From the NCBI RefSeq assembly GCF_051020765.1, contig NC_134941.1:1860001-1924000 (forward strand): DNA of 64,000 nt, written 5' to 3'. The DNA is from Lasioglossum baleicum (lineage: Eukaryota; Arthropoda; Insecta; Hymenoptera; Halictidae). The notes beneath the pieces were generated by a model. The model did no database searches. It saw nothing but the letters and a program-made list of their open reading frames with translations, and was not told where the DNA came from. A program made the translations under genes and the position numbers. The stretch's first letter is position 1. The number at the start of each line of letters is the position of its first letter. Below are positions 9,326 to 18,533 of the stretch, one piece after another.

Positions 9326-9500
9326 CTATGATAAATATTAAATAAATAGTAAGTGTTTATCATAGTGGTTAGGTACCATTTTAACCCTCTTGTATTTTCA
9401 AAATACCATGATAAATATTAAATAAATATTAAGTGTTTATCATAGTGGTTAGGTACCACTTTAACCATCTTGTATTTTCAAAATACCATGATAAAAACGA
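9326..9500. repeat. 80-bp tandem repeat, two copies plus a partial third
   Basis: The unit restarts at 9326, 9406 and 9486 with only a few substitutions. Each full unit contains a stem, CTATGATAAA against TTTATCATAG, and the arms extend into ACCTA..TAGGT, so the unit looks like a small palindromic element that was then duplicated in tandem. Confidence 0.8.
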
Positions 9501-10315
9501 ACGCGACCACCGCGTTGTGGCAGTTACCGTGTTAACAGAAAGAAATAACTTGTGTTTAAAGAACCACAAAATTTCGTTTCATAACAGCCGTTTATTCCAA
9601 TGACAAGCCATAAAGCTGACGAGTTAAATAACAAGGTGCAAACAATTAATTTATTACGACTTATTTTACGTAAAATACACGAACGCAGTCGTTGAATGTA
9701 TTAAATATGATAACGATAACACATTAGGGTATATAACTAGTATTCTAGTCCAGTTAACGCAGTTGAAAAACGTGTTTATTATACATTCTATGTTTAGAAC
9801 GTTAAGGCGTTCAGTATAATGGAAATGGCTATTTCCTATTTACTTTTAATCCTTGCATAACAATTCTCTTTATTGCTAATGGCCGAACCTTGTAGTTCTC
9901 ATGGACATTAGAGAAGCCGTTCAAACATTTTCAATAATTACCAACGCGAAATTATTCGAGCGTAAGCAATTCCATCGAGACGCAACACGCATGGCAATAG
10001 GAGAGGACAAGGACGGAGAATAGGACGGTTTAATTTTGTAAAGATACCTCAGCCATTTGCGGTCTCTTGTTTCGAGGTGAATAGCGAGAGGACGCATTCC
10101 CGGTAGGCAATATTTAAATGCTAAGCAGAGTACTGAACTACCGTTTCACCGACTTCTTGACTTCCCTCGCAAACAGAATAGCCTCCGGATACATTTACAG
10201 GCGTTCGCTTTCCCTCTTGTATTATCTCGTCACAGTTTAAATGTTATATTTTTCATGATAAACGACACTCCTAAGAGACGAATTTCTCTCGACAATTTTT
10301 ATCACCAACATCGTT
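9501..10315. other. interval without a recognisable gene
   Basis: Moderately AT-rich sequence with a slightly GC-richer patch at 9960-10230. No long frame, repeat or splice pattern that I can support. Confidence 0.4.
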
Positions 10316-10390
10316 TTAACCCCTTCCCTTACAATATCGTGTCTGAATCGTGATGAAGATTCTAAACAGAGTCTAATAAATGTGTATGCT
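10316..10390 (+). mobile_element. relic of the TTAA-flanked MITE family
   Basis: Starts TTAACCCCTTCCCTTAC and continues with CGTGATGAAGATT and CAGAGTCTAATAA. In reverse complement this aligns with the right end of the intact TTAA element at 15514-15756. Only one end is present. Confidence 0.6.
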
Positions 10391-10439
10391 GCTAATTTCC
10401 TTTAAACCGAAATGAAATTCTACCTTGGTTTCGTTAATG

Positions 10440-10662
10440 TACAGCTATTGGACAATATCTACGTGGGTGTACAAAGTATTCGTACACCTTTTAAAAACTA
10501 ATAACTTTTTTCTAATTGTACCAAACTACCTGACTTTTTATAAACAATTAGAAACAATGGTTTACGAAATGATATGCAAAAAAGATTTTCCAAACATTAT
10601 AATTTACAAGGTTAAATGCAAAAATAAAAGAGGCATTTTTTAAAACTTTTTTATTTGGGCCC
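10440..10662 (+). mobile_element. half copy of Tc1-like foldback element (family of 33707-34390)
   Basis: From TACAGCTATTGG onward it follows the arm of the large foldback at 33707: AAAGTATTCG, ATAACTTTTTT, AATGATATGCAAAAAAGATT, then CTTTTTTATTTGGGCCC. It breaks at GGGCCC, the same place where the arm of the full element continues into its inner part. Confidence 0.7.
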
Positions 10663-10663
10663 T

Positions 10664-10693
10664 CAGAGTCGCCATTCGAGTGCTAAGGGTTAA
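10664..10693 (-). mobile_element. piggyBac-like terminus relic (TTAACCCTTAGCACTCGA)
   Basis: On the minus strand it reads TTAACCCTTAGCACTCGA followed by ATGGCGACTCTGAG. A TTAA abutting CCCTT is the usual start of piggyBac-type ends. No partner end is visible. Related sequence occurs at 9041-9076, and a CCCTTAGCGCTCGAGTCG variant occurs in the duplicated units near 59.56 and 59.87 kb. Confidence 0.45.
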
Positions 10694-10706
10694 TATTGCT
10701 AAATAA

Positions 10707-10862
10707 TTAGGTTGTCCCAAAAGTTAGTTTTCGATTCATGCACATAATGCAAATTCATGTCAGGAAGTACTAAAACATTACCATAAAGATTATCGCATTG
10801 TTTGTATTTATTTAGCAACATTCAAGGAACACATTCCGAAATAAACTTTTGGGACAACCTAA
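10707..10862. mobile_element. mariner-type MITE (156 bp)
   Basis: Left end TTAGGTTGTCCCAAAAGTTA and right end AACTTTTGGGACAACCTAA are inverted repeats of about 25 bases. The interior has no coding potential, so movement would depend on a mariner transposase elsewhere. A single related end occurs at 38822. Confidence 0.85.
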
Positions 10863-11248
10863 TATGTACTACACAATTGCAATATCACTGTGGGTGAATT
10901 AAAATATAGAGTTCAAATTTAGGTACTTAATTTAGGTACTTAATATACTACTTTCCAACCTTTATGCTACTACGACTCCCCAAAAAAGAATTTTTTTCCG
11001 CGCCTCTCTATCTTTTATATTTTTAATAGATATAATAGTATAGACGCGTTTTAAAAATTGGTATGATTATTTATTTGTAGAAACATAATATGATATGAAA
11101 ATTAATTTTTTATTAAGAAATTTTGGTTGGAAACCGCTGTACTAAGGCATATTTTTGTGCGTTCAAATTATTATTAGCTTTTTGCAAATTATTATTATGT
11201 TTATAACGTATATTGATGTTTTCAGCGCAGTGGTTCGATCTGATGTTA

Positions 11249-12250
11249 CTAACTAAGTAATTTTGCAAATTACCACAAAATTTTCAACGTTTCGGTCAAT
11301 ATTTAGACCTATTATTCTAACGATATTAAAAGAATATTCAGAAAGGTAGGAATTCACACAATTTTCAAAATACCACATAATCTAAAGGAATTTTTCCCCG
11401 CGATCAAAGATAAAGTACCATTGTTAGAAAACTACAATTTAGTTTATTCAATACCTTGTAAGGGTTGTAGCCAGCTATACTTACATAGGACAAACGTCAA
11501 GACTTTTGGAGACTCGGATCAGAGAATATACATAGACATAACATATTTCTACCTCCAGCACAACACACTGCATTGACGAGGCATTCAATAGAATTTGACC
11601 ATGCTTTTAATTTCGAAAATGTCAAAATAGTAGAAAAAGAGACCAACTTGCACCAAAGGATTTTATTAGAAACAATTCACACGATTAAACATCATAGCGT
11701 AAATCTTAGGTATGAACCACCTAAGATACACGAATATTACGCAGCATTACTGAACCAGTAATGTTTTATGATGAATTTTTCTAACAAATCAAATCTGTTA
11801 ATGGTTTTAAAGTACATCAGAAGTAGATTGAATGTCAATTAATAAATTACCACAACTTCGTATGGTATACAAACAGTGGAAACTTGTGCTTGGATTTTTC
11901 ACGGTTCATATTTACCGCCAAATATTAATTGGCCAATGAATGGGTCGATCGATGTTTTCTTTCATTGCCACTTCAAATTCTAACGTTTACCTCGGTTCGT
12001 ATATCACAGGCATGGAATCAACTCGTGGTTATAAAGTTGTAAAGAGTTTAAAATAATTTGTTCACTTAGCAAGTAGATTTGTTCTAAGGAACATTTGGTT
12101 TTTTTTGCGTAATGCAACATAAATTACATATTATACAATGATTTAATAATTTTTACAGACGGAATTGTATAAAAATTTTTCTTGAAAATGGTCTAAATAT
12201 TGACCGAAACGTTGACAATTTTGTGGTAATTTGCAAAATTGCTTAGTTAG
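11249..12250. repeat. 61-bp inverted repeats framing a Penelope-like fragment
   Basis: CTAACTAAGTAATTTTGCAA at 11249 through ATTTAGACC at 11309 is matched by its reverse complement at 12190-12250 with about two mismatches. Both contain CAACGTTTCGGTC, a motif of the kind seen at the non-coding ends of Penelope-like elements. The pair encloses the GIY-YIG remnant. Confidence 0.75.
11319..11761 (+). pseudogene. Penelope-like element, C-terminal GIY-YIG endonuclease fragment
   Basis: Conceptual reading gives RIFRKVGIHTIFKIP, then NYNLVYSIPCKGC, a degraded GIY-YIG core (GCSQLYLHRTN where CxxxYIGQT is expected), a frame change near 11570, and RHSIEFDHAFNFENVKIVEK with a stop at 11761. The order VYxIPCKGC ... 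H..FDFxNVKI is that of the endonuclease of Penelope-like retroelements. The same family recurs at 55800-55956 (RIFRKVGIHTIFNIP, VVYEIPCKGC). The RT part is missing, and the frameshift and lost YIGQT show it is dead. Confidence 0.8.
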
Positions 12251-13026
12251 TGTGCTGAATAAAAGACGCATATTAGGCATTGTATGCTTGTCGCTTATCA
12301 ACTGAAAAAAAACAGAAATGATATGTAAGGCATTGGGAAAACATGCTGTATCTATCAGCAGCATCGAGAAGTGGTTCCAAAGATTCCGCAGTGGAAATGT
12401 CGACCTCGAAGATAAGGAGAGAGCAGGAACGCCGAAAAAATTTCCTGATGAGGATTTGGAGCAATTACTCGAAGAAAATCCTTGCCAAACGCAAACAGAG
12501 CTTGCTACTGGGTTAGGCGTAACACAACAAAACGTTTCCGTTCGACTGAAAAAGCTAGGAAAAATTCAAAAGCAAGGTCGCAGGGTTCCATACGTACTGT
12601 CGAAAAGCAACAAATCGAGACCACACGCAGCAAAAACGACCAGTGACGATCTGGATTCGTTGGGCTGGAAAGTTTTGCCACACCCGGTGTATTCACTAGA
12701 CCTGGCTCCGTCAGATTATCACTTGTTCAGATCGCTACAACATCATTTGGTGGATACACAATTCCAAACAGTTGAAGAAGTCGAAAAATGCCTCGCCGAC
12801 TTCGTCGAGTCAAAACCCCCATCTTTTTTTCACCAAGGGGTTCGTCGTCTGACCGAGAAGTGGAAGAATTGTAGAAGCAAAAGAAGACTACGTTCCCGAT
12901 TAAAACATACTTGTATTTTAAGTGAAAAAATATTGAATTTGACGAAAAAAGGCCGGGAACTTATTTGTACATCTAATAAAAACAACGGAGATATTTTCGG
13001 TCAAAGTCTTAGGTGCCTCACCCTGT
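12251..13026 (+). pseudogene. mariner transposase with central deletion
   Basis: An open frame from 12318 begins ICKALGKHAVSISSIEKWFQ and contains the mariner N-terminal helix-turn-helix region through GLGVTQQNVSVRLKKLGKIQ and RRVPYVLS. It then jumps directly to SRPHAAKTT and WKVLPHPVYSLDLAPSDYHL. About 150 residues are missing, taking with them the first two catalytic aspartates (GDEKW and HDN blocks). The third is in YSLD, where mariners usually have YSPD. It ends in degraded sequence and a terminus CACCCTGTA at 13018-13026, i.e. TACAGGGTG inverted. The 5' end is cut at the Penelope repeat boundary near 12250. It could not transpose by itself. Confidence 0.88.
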
Positions 13027-13210
13027 ATATTCGGACGATCTCAATTCGCGCACGTGGTTGTAAGAGGCTACACATTTATACTAAAAAATTATTAACTTTT
13101 AAAATACAGATCGATGTACTGCACGTCAGTTTGTAATTATCAATGTTTAAAGAAGCTAGCACAATTTGATATCGTGATGCATATTTTTCCTATTATTTTG
13201 TTAGAAAATT

Positions 13211-13330
13211 TTAATATATTAATTTATATATTATATTAATATTATTATTCTTAATATATTAATTTATATATTATATTAATATTATTATTCTTAATATATT
13301 AATTTATATATTATATTAACATTATTATTC
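13211..13330. repeat. 40-bp AT satellite, three copies
   Basis: Units at 13211-13250, 13251-13290 and 13291-13330 are identical apart from one T to C change in the last. Degenerate AT-rich continuation reaches about 13390. Confidence 0.92.
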
Positions 13331-13856
13331 TTAATATTACTATTAATATATATTGTATTATATTAATTTAATATATAACATTATAATATTACTAGGATAC
13401 CAAAATATTTACTTGAAACATTATATGCATGAGGTTAAATTGCAAAGAGCTCTCGAACGATTCCTCTAGAAGAGGACAACATATTGAATGCCTATTCAAT
13501 TTGACTACCTCTATCGTATCAATATGAAATAATTATTAAGCATTTGAGAGCCAAAAGTGAAACTGTAATATGTATCACGAGATCTGGGTGCCATGCCGTG
13601 GTTAAATTCAGGTCAAGTGAACGATCTCATGGTCTCTCGAGACTGTCGCGTGCTTATAATCTGTGTCGAAAATTATTGGACAAGATTTATCGTGACATAA
13701 TTTGTCTAGATTATTCAAGTGAGCGGGTAAAAAATACAAATTCCTTCGGGAAATTAAAATCGATAAAACCATCTTTCATACAATCAAAAAAAGTGTATGA
13801 ACGCATGAACGATTAAGACGAACAAACAAACATAATGGTGAAGCATGCATGATAAG
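13331..13856. other. interval without a recognisable gene
   Basis: AT-rich. A 90-codon frame at 13544-13816 has no recognisable domain and no supporting context. Confidence 0.4.
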
Positions 13857-14056
13857 TAGATTGCGGATTTTATGCATTTATGACAAAAATCGGTAAGCAC
13901 AATTTAAAGTAGTGGACATATTAAAAAGATTTAAAGACATCAGCGTATTGGCTTCAGCTTATCAGATAATTAAAAGAAGAAAGAAATTTTTATTTCGCTC
14001 CTCTGTCTTGCAATCAATGCAAACATTTTTTATTTTGCATGAAGATCCGCAATCTA
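13857..14056 (+). mobile_element. TAGACTGCGGAT MITE, subtype B (200 bp)
   Basis: Begins TAGATTGCGGATTTTATGCA and ends GAAGATCCGCAATCTA, giving inverted ends of about 20 bases with TA at each border. The interior has ATTTATGACAAAAATC and a run TTTTTATTTTGCAT before the right end. A closely matching copy is at 25308-25508. No coding capacity; the TA border suggests a Tc1/mariner-type mobiliser, which is inference. Confidence 0.85.
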
Positions 14057-14261
14057 ATGACAAGTATATGGAAAACCTCGATCTACATATAAAAAGTGAC
14101 AAAGTATTTGCCCTGAAAAAATAGAAAAAATTCTAGTACAAATAGAAGAAATAGAAAAAATTCTGATTGCAAATTGTAGATCATAGAAAAAAGTCCAACG
14201 AATCCACAATTAGAAACAACGCTACAATGTTTGCATTTAGTAATAGCTAGTAATAACATTT

Positions 14262-14466
14262 AGTAATAACTGCGAATGTTTATGTAATTTTCAATTTTTG
14301 TAGACAAATTTTACGAAAGTTGTACCAAATAAATTCTATTTTCTTTGCTAATAACATTTGTAGGTCCAAAATAAATAAAAATCGTACTAAATTCCGCCGA
14401 ATTTGATACTCCAGCGTTTTTTGAACATTTTTATAATCCATAACTACATAAAGATCCGCAGTCTAG
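14262..14466 (+). mobile_element. TAGACTGCGGAT MITE, subtype A (degenerate left end)
   Basis: Left end ACTGCGAATGTTTATG, interior CAATTTTTGTAGACAAATTT, right end CATAAAGATCCGCAGTCTA. The interior matches the copies at 18086, 34413 and 38167. Confidence 0.75.
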
Positions 14467-15513
14467 TAATAACCTAAGCTGTTCGGTCTGCCCTTCGAAG
14501 ATTCGGTCTGCATGTTTACAGGTTACACTGTTCTAAAATGGAACGTGTCCACGAGTGAAATAGTATTATTATCGATAACGGGTGGTGTAAATTTTGGCTT
14601 TCTATTCTCTTTTATATACCATAATTCTCAGAAAGGTAGCAGTATTTTTATAGAGAAATAAACACTACCTCTGTCTTCCTTCTTGATTCCATCTAAAGTC
14701 TCTCACCTGAAACAAACAAATCTTTAGAAAGGACTAATAGAAAGAATAGAGTCTCTACCGGGAAGGGGGAGAGAGGTTAGAAAAGTTCCGAGGGGTAAGA
14801 ACGAATTATTCAGAGAGTTCAGATCATGAATTAGTTCGACGGCGAAAAAGTCACTTTTAGGGATGCAACAGGCTTGTGTCAGCATTTGATTTAATTTAAC
14901 AAGTCTACAGCATCTCGCTTTAATGGAGACTCCAATTGCTTTTACACACATGTCGAAGAAGTGAGAGGTATAATTTTTCGGTTCATTGCTGGTTATCATT
15001 CTTGAAAATCTAGACACTTATTGTTACTTAGCTTTAGGAAACTTCTGGCTATTACATAAAAGGTTTGGAGGCGAGGGGGTTGCGAGATCCACTTATATGT
15101 CTAATCGAAAAATATCTTCTAAATACAAACATCTTCAAAATATTGGGACTTTTGTGTGCGTTGAAAAAGCTGTTTTTATAAAATAACCGTATATATTAAT
15201 AGTTCAACGCGGTTTCATGTATTTAGTACCCTGATTGATTGTACTATACATACACTATACTATACATAGACAATACTATAACAAATGTTTATATGCTTCC
15301 TCTATCATTTGCTTTCGACTACTTTCACATTCTCTTGGAAGAGTGACTATGAATATTTCGGATACACAATGTAATTCCGGTACTTCTTTGTATTTTGTAC
15401 CTGAACATGGTAACCGATGAGAAGGTCTTGAGAATTAGACTCCATCTACATACCTAACATCACATTATTTATGTTATTTATACCACTCATTGTATCGCTA
15501 TAATTACTAGTCT
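14467..15513. other. interval without a recognisable gene
   Basis: AT-rich. Frames of up to 97 codons at 14724-15017 carry no motif. Confidence 0.4.
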
Positions 15514-15756
15514 TTAACCCCTAACCGTACTTTTCCTTTTACAGTTACAGTGACTAGTTATTAAAACGTCTTAATGCACAAAAATGTCGTAGAAGGAAAA
15601 GGAAAATGTATGTTTCTTGTACGGCTACATTTATTGTAATGCTTAAATATTGATTACAATTTCATCTAAAATAAAACACGTAACATTCATACTTGTTAGA
15701 CTTTGTTAAAAATCTTCATCACGAGTCTGGCTCGTCAAAGTACGGCAAGGGGTTAA
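15514..15756. mobile_element. TTAA-flanked MITE, piggyBac-like (243 bp)
   Basis: TTAA at 15514-15517 is followed by CCCCTAACCGTACTTT. At the other end CAAAGTACGGCAAGGGG runs into TTAA at 15753-15756. TTAA target duplication and CCC-starting inverted ends are the piggyBac signature. The interior is non-coding. A relic of the same family is at 10316. Confidence 0.85.
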
Positions 15757-16437
15757 ACATGATATCATCATATTAACAATGCAAACGAGAGAAATTGGCT
15801 ACTTTTGGAATGATTACAGGCAAGCAGTGTACATTAGCAGTTAAATTTGGAGGTTAAATCACAAAAGGGTCCGTTTGATAAGCACATGCGCACTGCTATT
15901 ATGGCTTTGTAACTGAATAGCTATTGATGTATCATAAACCTCGAGACGTGACGCACCAATTGATGAGACCGCAAGCAAGGCGTGTAACCCCTTGAATCTA
16001 ACCCTTGCAAGCTAAACCATAACGGATACGTACAATACTGTCAGTAGGCACTGACACTAACCTGTCGGATATCTAAAGCTACATACATGTAAATATGGAG
16101 TACAATAGAGCTCCTTCCATATCCGAACTAATAAGGAGACGAAAGCATTCGGATAACGGGACAATCACTTTTCTGATATTAACCTTTATCGCTCCGTTGG
16201 TTCTGTAAGATAAGTGATAACTCCGCTCGGAGTGCAGAGGATTACATTTCAGTGATTTAAATCAAAATCAAGAGATTTTACGATTTATATTATATCCAAT
16301 GATTCTAAATCGTTTTGACTGCTAAATCGCATATGATTTTCAAATGAATAAATCTGTTGAATTACGTTCTTTTTCTTCATTAAACCATCGAAGTCCTACT
16401 GTAAGCACTTCGAATGCTTCAACGCGACGCGACGACG
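15757..16437. other. interval without a recognisable gene
   Basis: No long frame or repeat. A short phrase, ATCATAAACCTCGAGACGTG (15932), recurs loosely near 31328, which may be an old shared repeat. Confidence 0.35.
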
Positions 16438-16864
16438 CACAGTGGGAACTTTGGACCAAACTCGATTCAAAATCAAAGAACTTCCGATAGAAATAAGGTA
16501 GAGCGATTAAATTTTTTAAAAATTAAAGCTGAAACTTTGCAGAATATGGGAAGAATAGAGAAATTATGATACGAACGTTTTCTAACGTTGAGAAAATTCG
16601 TTAAACATGTAGAATTTCAAGAAAATGTGGTTTCTCCAGTACCACGCGCGGAAAATTTTTTTTTTAACATGCTATATATCATTCCCCGTAGATTTTTTCA
16701 CGCTGAATTCAAATCTGGTCTCAAAATTTGTCTACGACCTCAGGATTTTGCAAGAAATCGATTTTTGTGAACAAAACTAATGTAATCATTTTTTCGTTGA
16801 AATTCTCATTTCTATCGAAAATTTTTTGATTTTTAATCGAGTTTGATCCAAAGTTCCCACTGTG
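16438..16864. mobile_element. foldback MITE with CGACG target duplication (427 bp)
   Basis: Left end CACAGTGGGAACTTTGGACC and right end GGATCCAAAGTTCCCACTGTG-type complement form arms of about 55 bases reaching the shared block TCGATAGAAAT. CGACG precedes (16433-16437) and follows (16865-16869), consistent with a 5-bp duplication. No coding frame of note. Confidence 0.82.
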
Positions 16865-17184
16865 CGACGTGGATAGACACGTTCTCGTCATCACTTTCAG
16901 TTGCAATTTCAGCTTTTGAAATATAAAGCTCATGAAATCATGCATTTTTTAAGTATTGTTCGAACAAATCATTTTTTCTGAAATCTTTTTAGATGACTAC
17001 ATTCCTTTATCGGAAACACAAATTTAGAAAGAGATCATTGTGCTGGACCGTCTAGTTCCCAAGATATTTGATACATTCATTCCCTGGATATATTCATCCC
17101 TCTAGCTATGGATCATTGCAGATAAAAAATAATACGTGTATAATATTTATTAACAAACTATATCCTTTATAAATGTAATCAAAA

Positions 17185-17460
17185 TCAGCGCGTTAATCTT
17201 TGGTGATGTCCCTTAACTCTGTTAGATTTACAAATGAGTCGTTTAAATTTTCATTACAGCCACAGATAAAAAATTAAAAAATCGTGATCTTTGCTTTTTC
17301 GTTCGCAATTACAACCAATAACTATTTTTAAAGAAATTATTTACACATTAGCTAGTGAACTAATCCTTCCAACATCTCAAAAGAATTCAATCGGTCCACA
17401 TTGAAAGAAGTTATTTGTTTTTAAAGGGGATACGAATAATTTTTACATTGATTGTACATC
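17185..17460 (+). mobile_element. half-foldback repeat, copy 1
   Basis: Shares with 20640-20935 the order TTAGATTTACAAA, TTTTCATTA, TCGCAATTACAACCAATA, AATTATTTACACATTAGCTAG and TACATTGATTGTAC. This is the architecture of one arm of a Tc1-like foldback; the other arm is missing. Confidence 0.6.
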
Positions 17461-18085
17461 TATGCACAAAGCTCCTCACATTGTATAAAACATCTAGAAA
17501 TATTTTTTTCTTCGTCGTTAGTTTTATAAACATTTAAGACTGCATATAAACTTTTCCCGCTTACGTGCATAGAATCAATTAGAGAAAACTTGGAGAGCGA
17601 CCAAGCTAAATCAAGGATAAGTTCGGTTCTCGGATTACGAAGTCGACAATGTATTGCCTGTGTGAGTTTTATACTCGTACAACTAATACGGACCACACTT
17701 AATGATGGGTAATTAAGCCTCTTAAGACCAGTCGAGCCTACAATTGGCTTACAATTTCCCTGCTTGTTTCAAGCCGCTTCATCCGTTTGATACTCGAGAC
17801 GCGTCAGCCCGGAAAAAAGATCGAGAGGCACGATTACGTCAACTGGCTTCAGCTCACAATACTTAAAGACCCATCACTATCTATGCTTGAGTCAGCTTCG
17901 TCGGCGGACGGTTTATAATTGCATAGCAATTTGGCCACTATTGAACCGCGTAATTATACAAGACACGAACGCTACCAATGGCCAGTTCAGCACGAAACTC
18001 ACTGCGTACAGCGCGCGTGCAAAATGATTATGTCATATTATTATTTTATCCTATAGTTTTACTTAGTTTTAAGTTAAGTCATAAC

Positions 18086-18533
18086 TAGACTGCGGATGTT
18101 TATACAATTTGCAATTTTTGTAGACGAATTTTAAGAGAGAGAGAGAAACTCGATTTAAATAAAATCTTATTTTTCATGGTACATAGTAGCCATTTTAGAT
18201 CTGAAATAAATTATTAGGTTGGCAAGAAAGTAATTTCGGTATTTTAAGGTGAAATAAAAATTTTTTTAAGGAATGAACTTTAATCGATCAAATATTTTTC
18301 ATTTTATTCGATGATCTTTTGCCATCTTCCTGGTAGCTTAATAAAGTTATTGGATATTTTTATAAAGCTGCGACAACTACGTATTGAATAACAAAATTGG
18401 GTTTTTGTTTTACCTTAAAATACCGGAATTACTTTCTTGCCAGCCCAATAGAATCGTACTTTTTGTCATATTTTATATCCTAGTATTTTTTGAGAATTTT
18501 TAAAAGTCATTGCATAAAGATTTCCGTAGTCTA
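18086..18533 (+). mobile_element. TAGACTGCGGAT MITE, subtype A, split by a mariner insertion
   Basis: Left end TAGACTGCGGATGTTTATAC, interior GTAGACGAATTTTAAGAGAG and CATGGTACATAGTAGCC, right end ATTTCCGTAGTCTA. Removing 18214-18448 plus one TA gives a MITE of about 210 bp in line with the copy at 34413. The MITE is therefore older than the mariner insertion. Confidence 0.88.
18214..18448 (-). mobile_element. mariner deletion derivative nested in the MITE
   Basis: Ends TTAGGTTGGCAAGAAAGTAA and, inverted, TTGGGCTGGCAAGAAAGTAA, with TA on both sides (18212-18213 and 18449-18450). On the minus strand the interior still encodes IKLPGRWQKIIE and a stop, the C-terminus typical of mariner transposases. 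It is an internally deleted mariner, not an unrelated MITE. A scrap of the same 5' region (CATAAAGCTGCGACAGCTAC) recurs at 23603. Confidence 0.85.

Noticed and set aside
9326..9500. Regularly spaced repeats resembling a CRISPR array
   Set aside because: The 80-bp units have no unique spacers, there are no cas genes, and the DNA is clearly eukaryotic.
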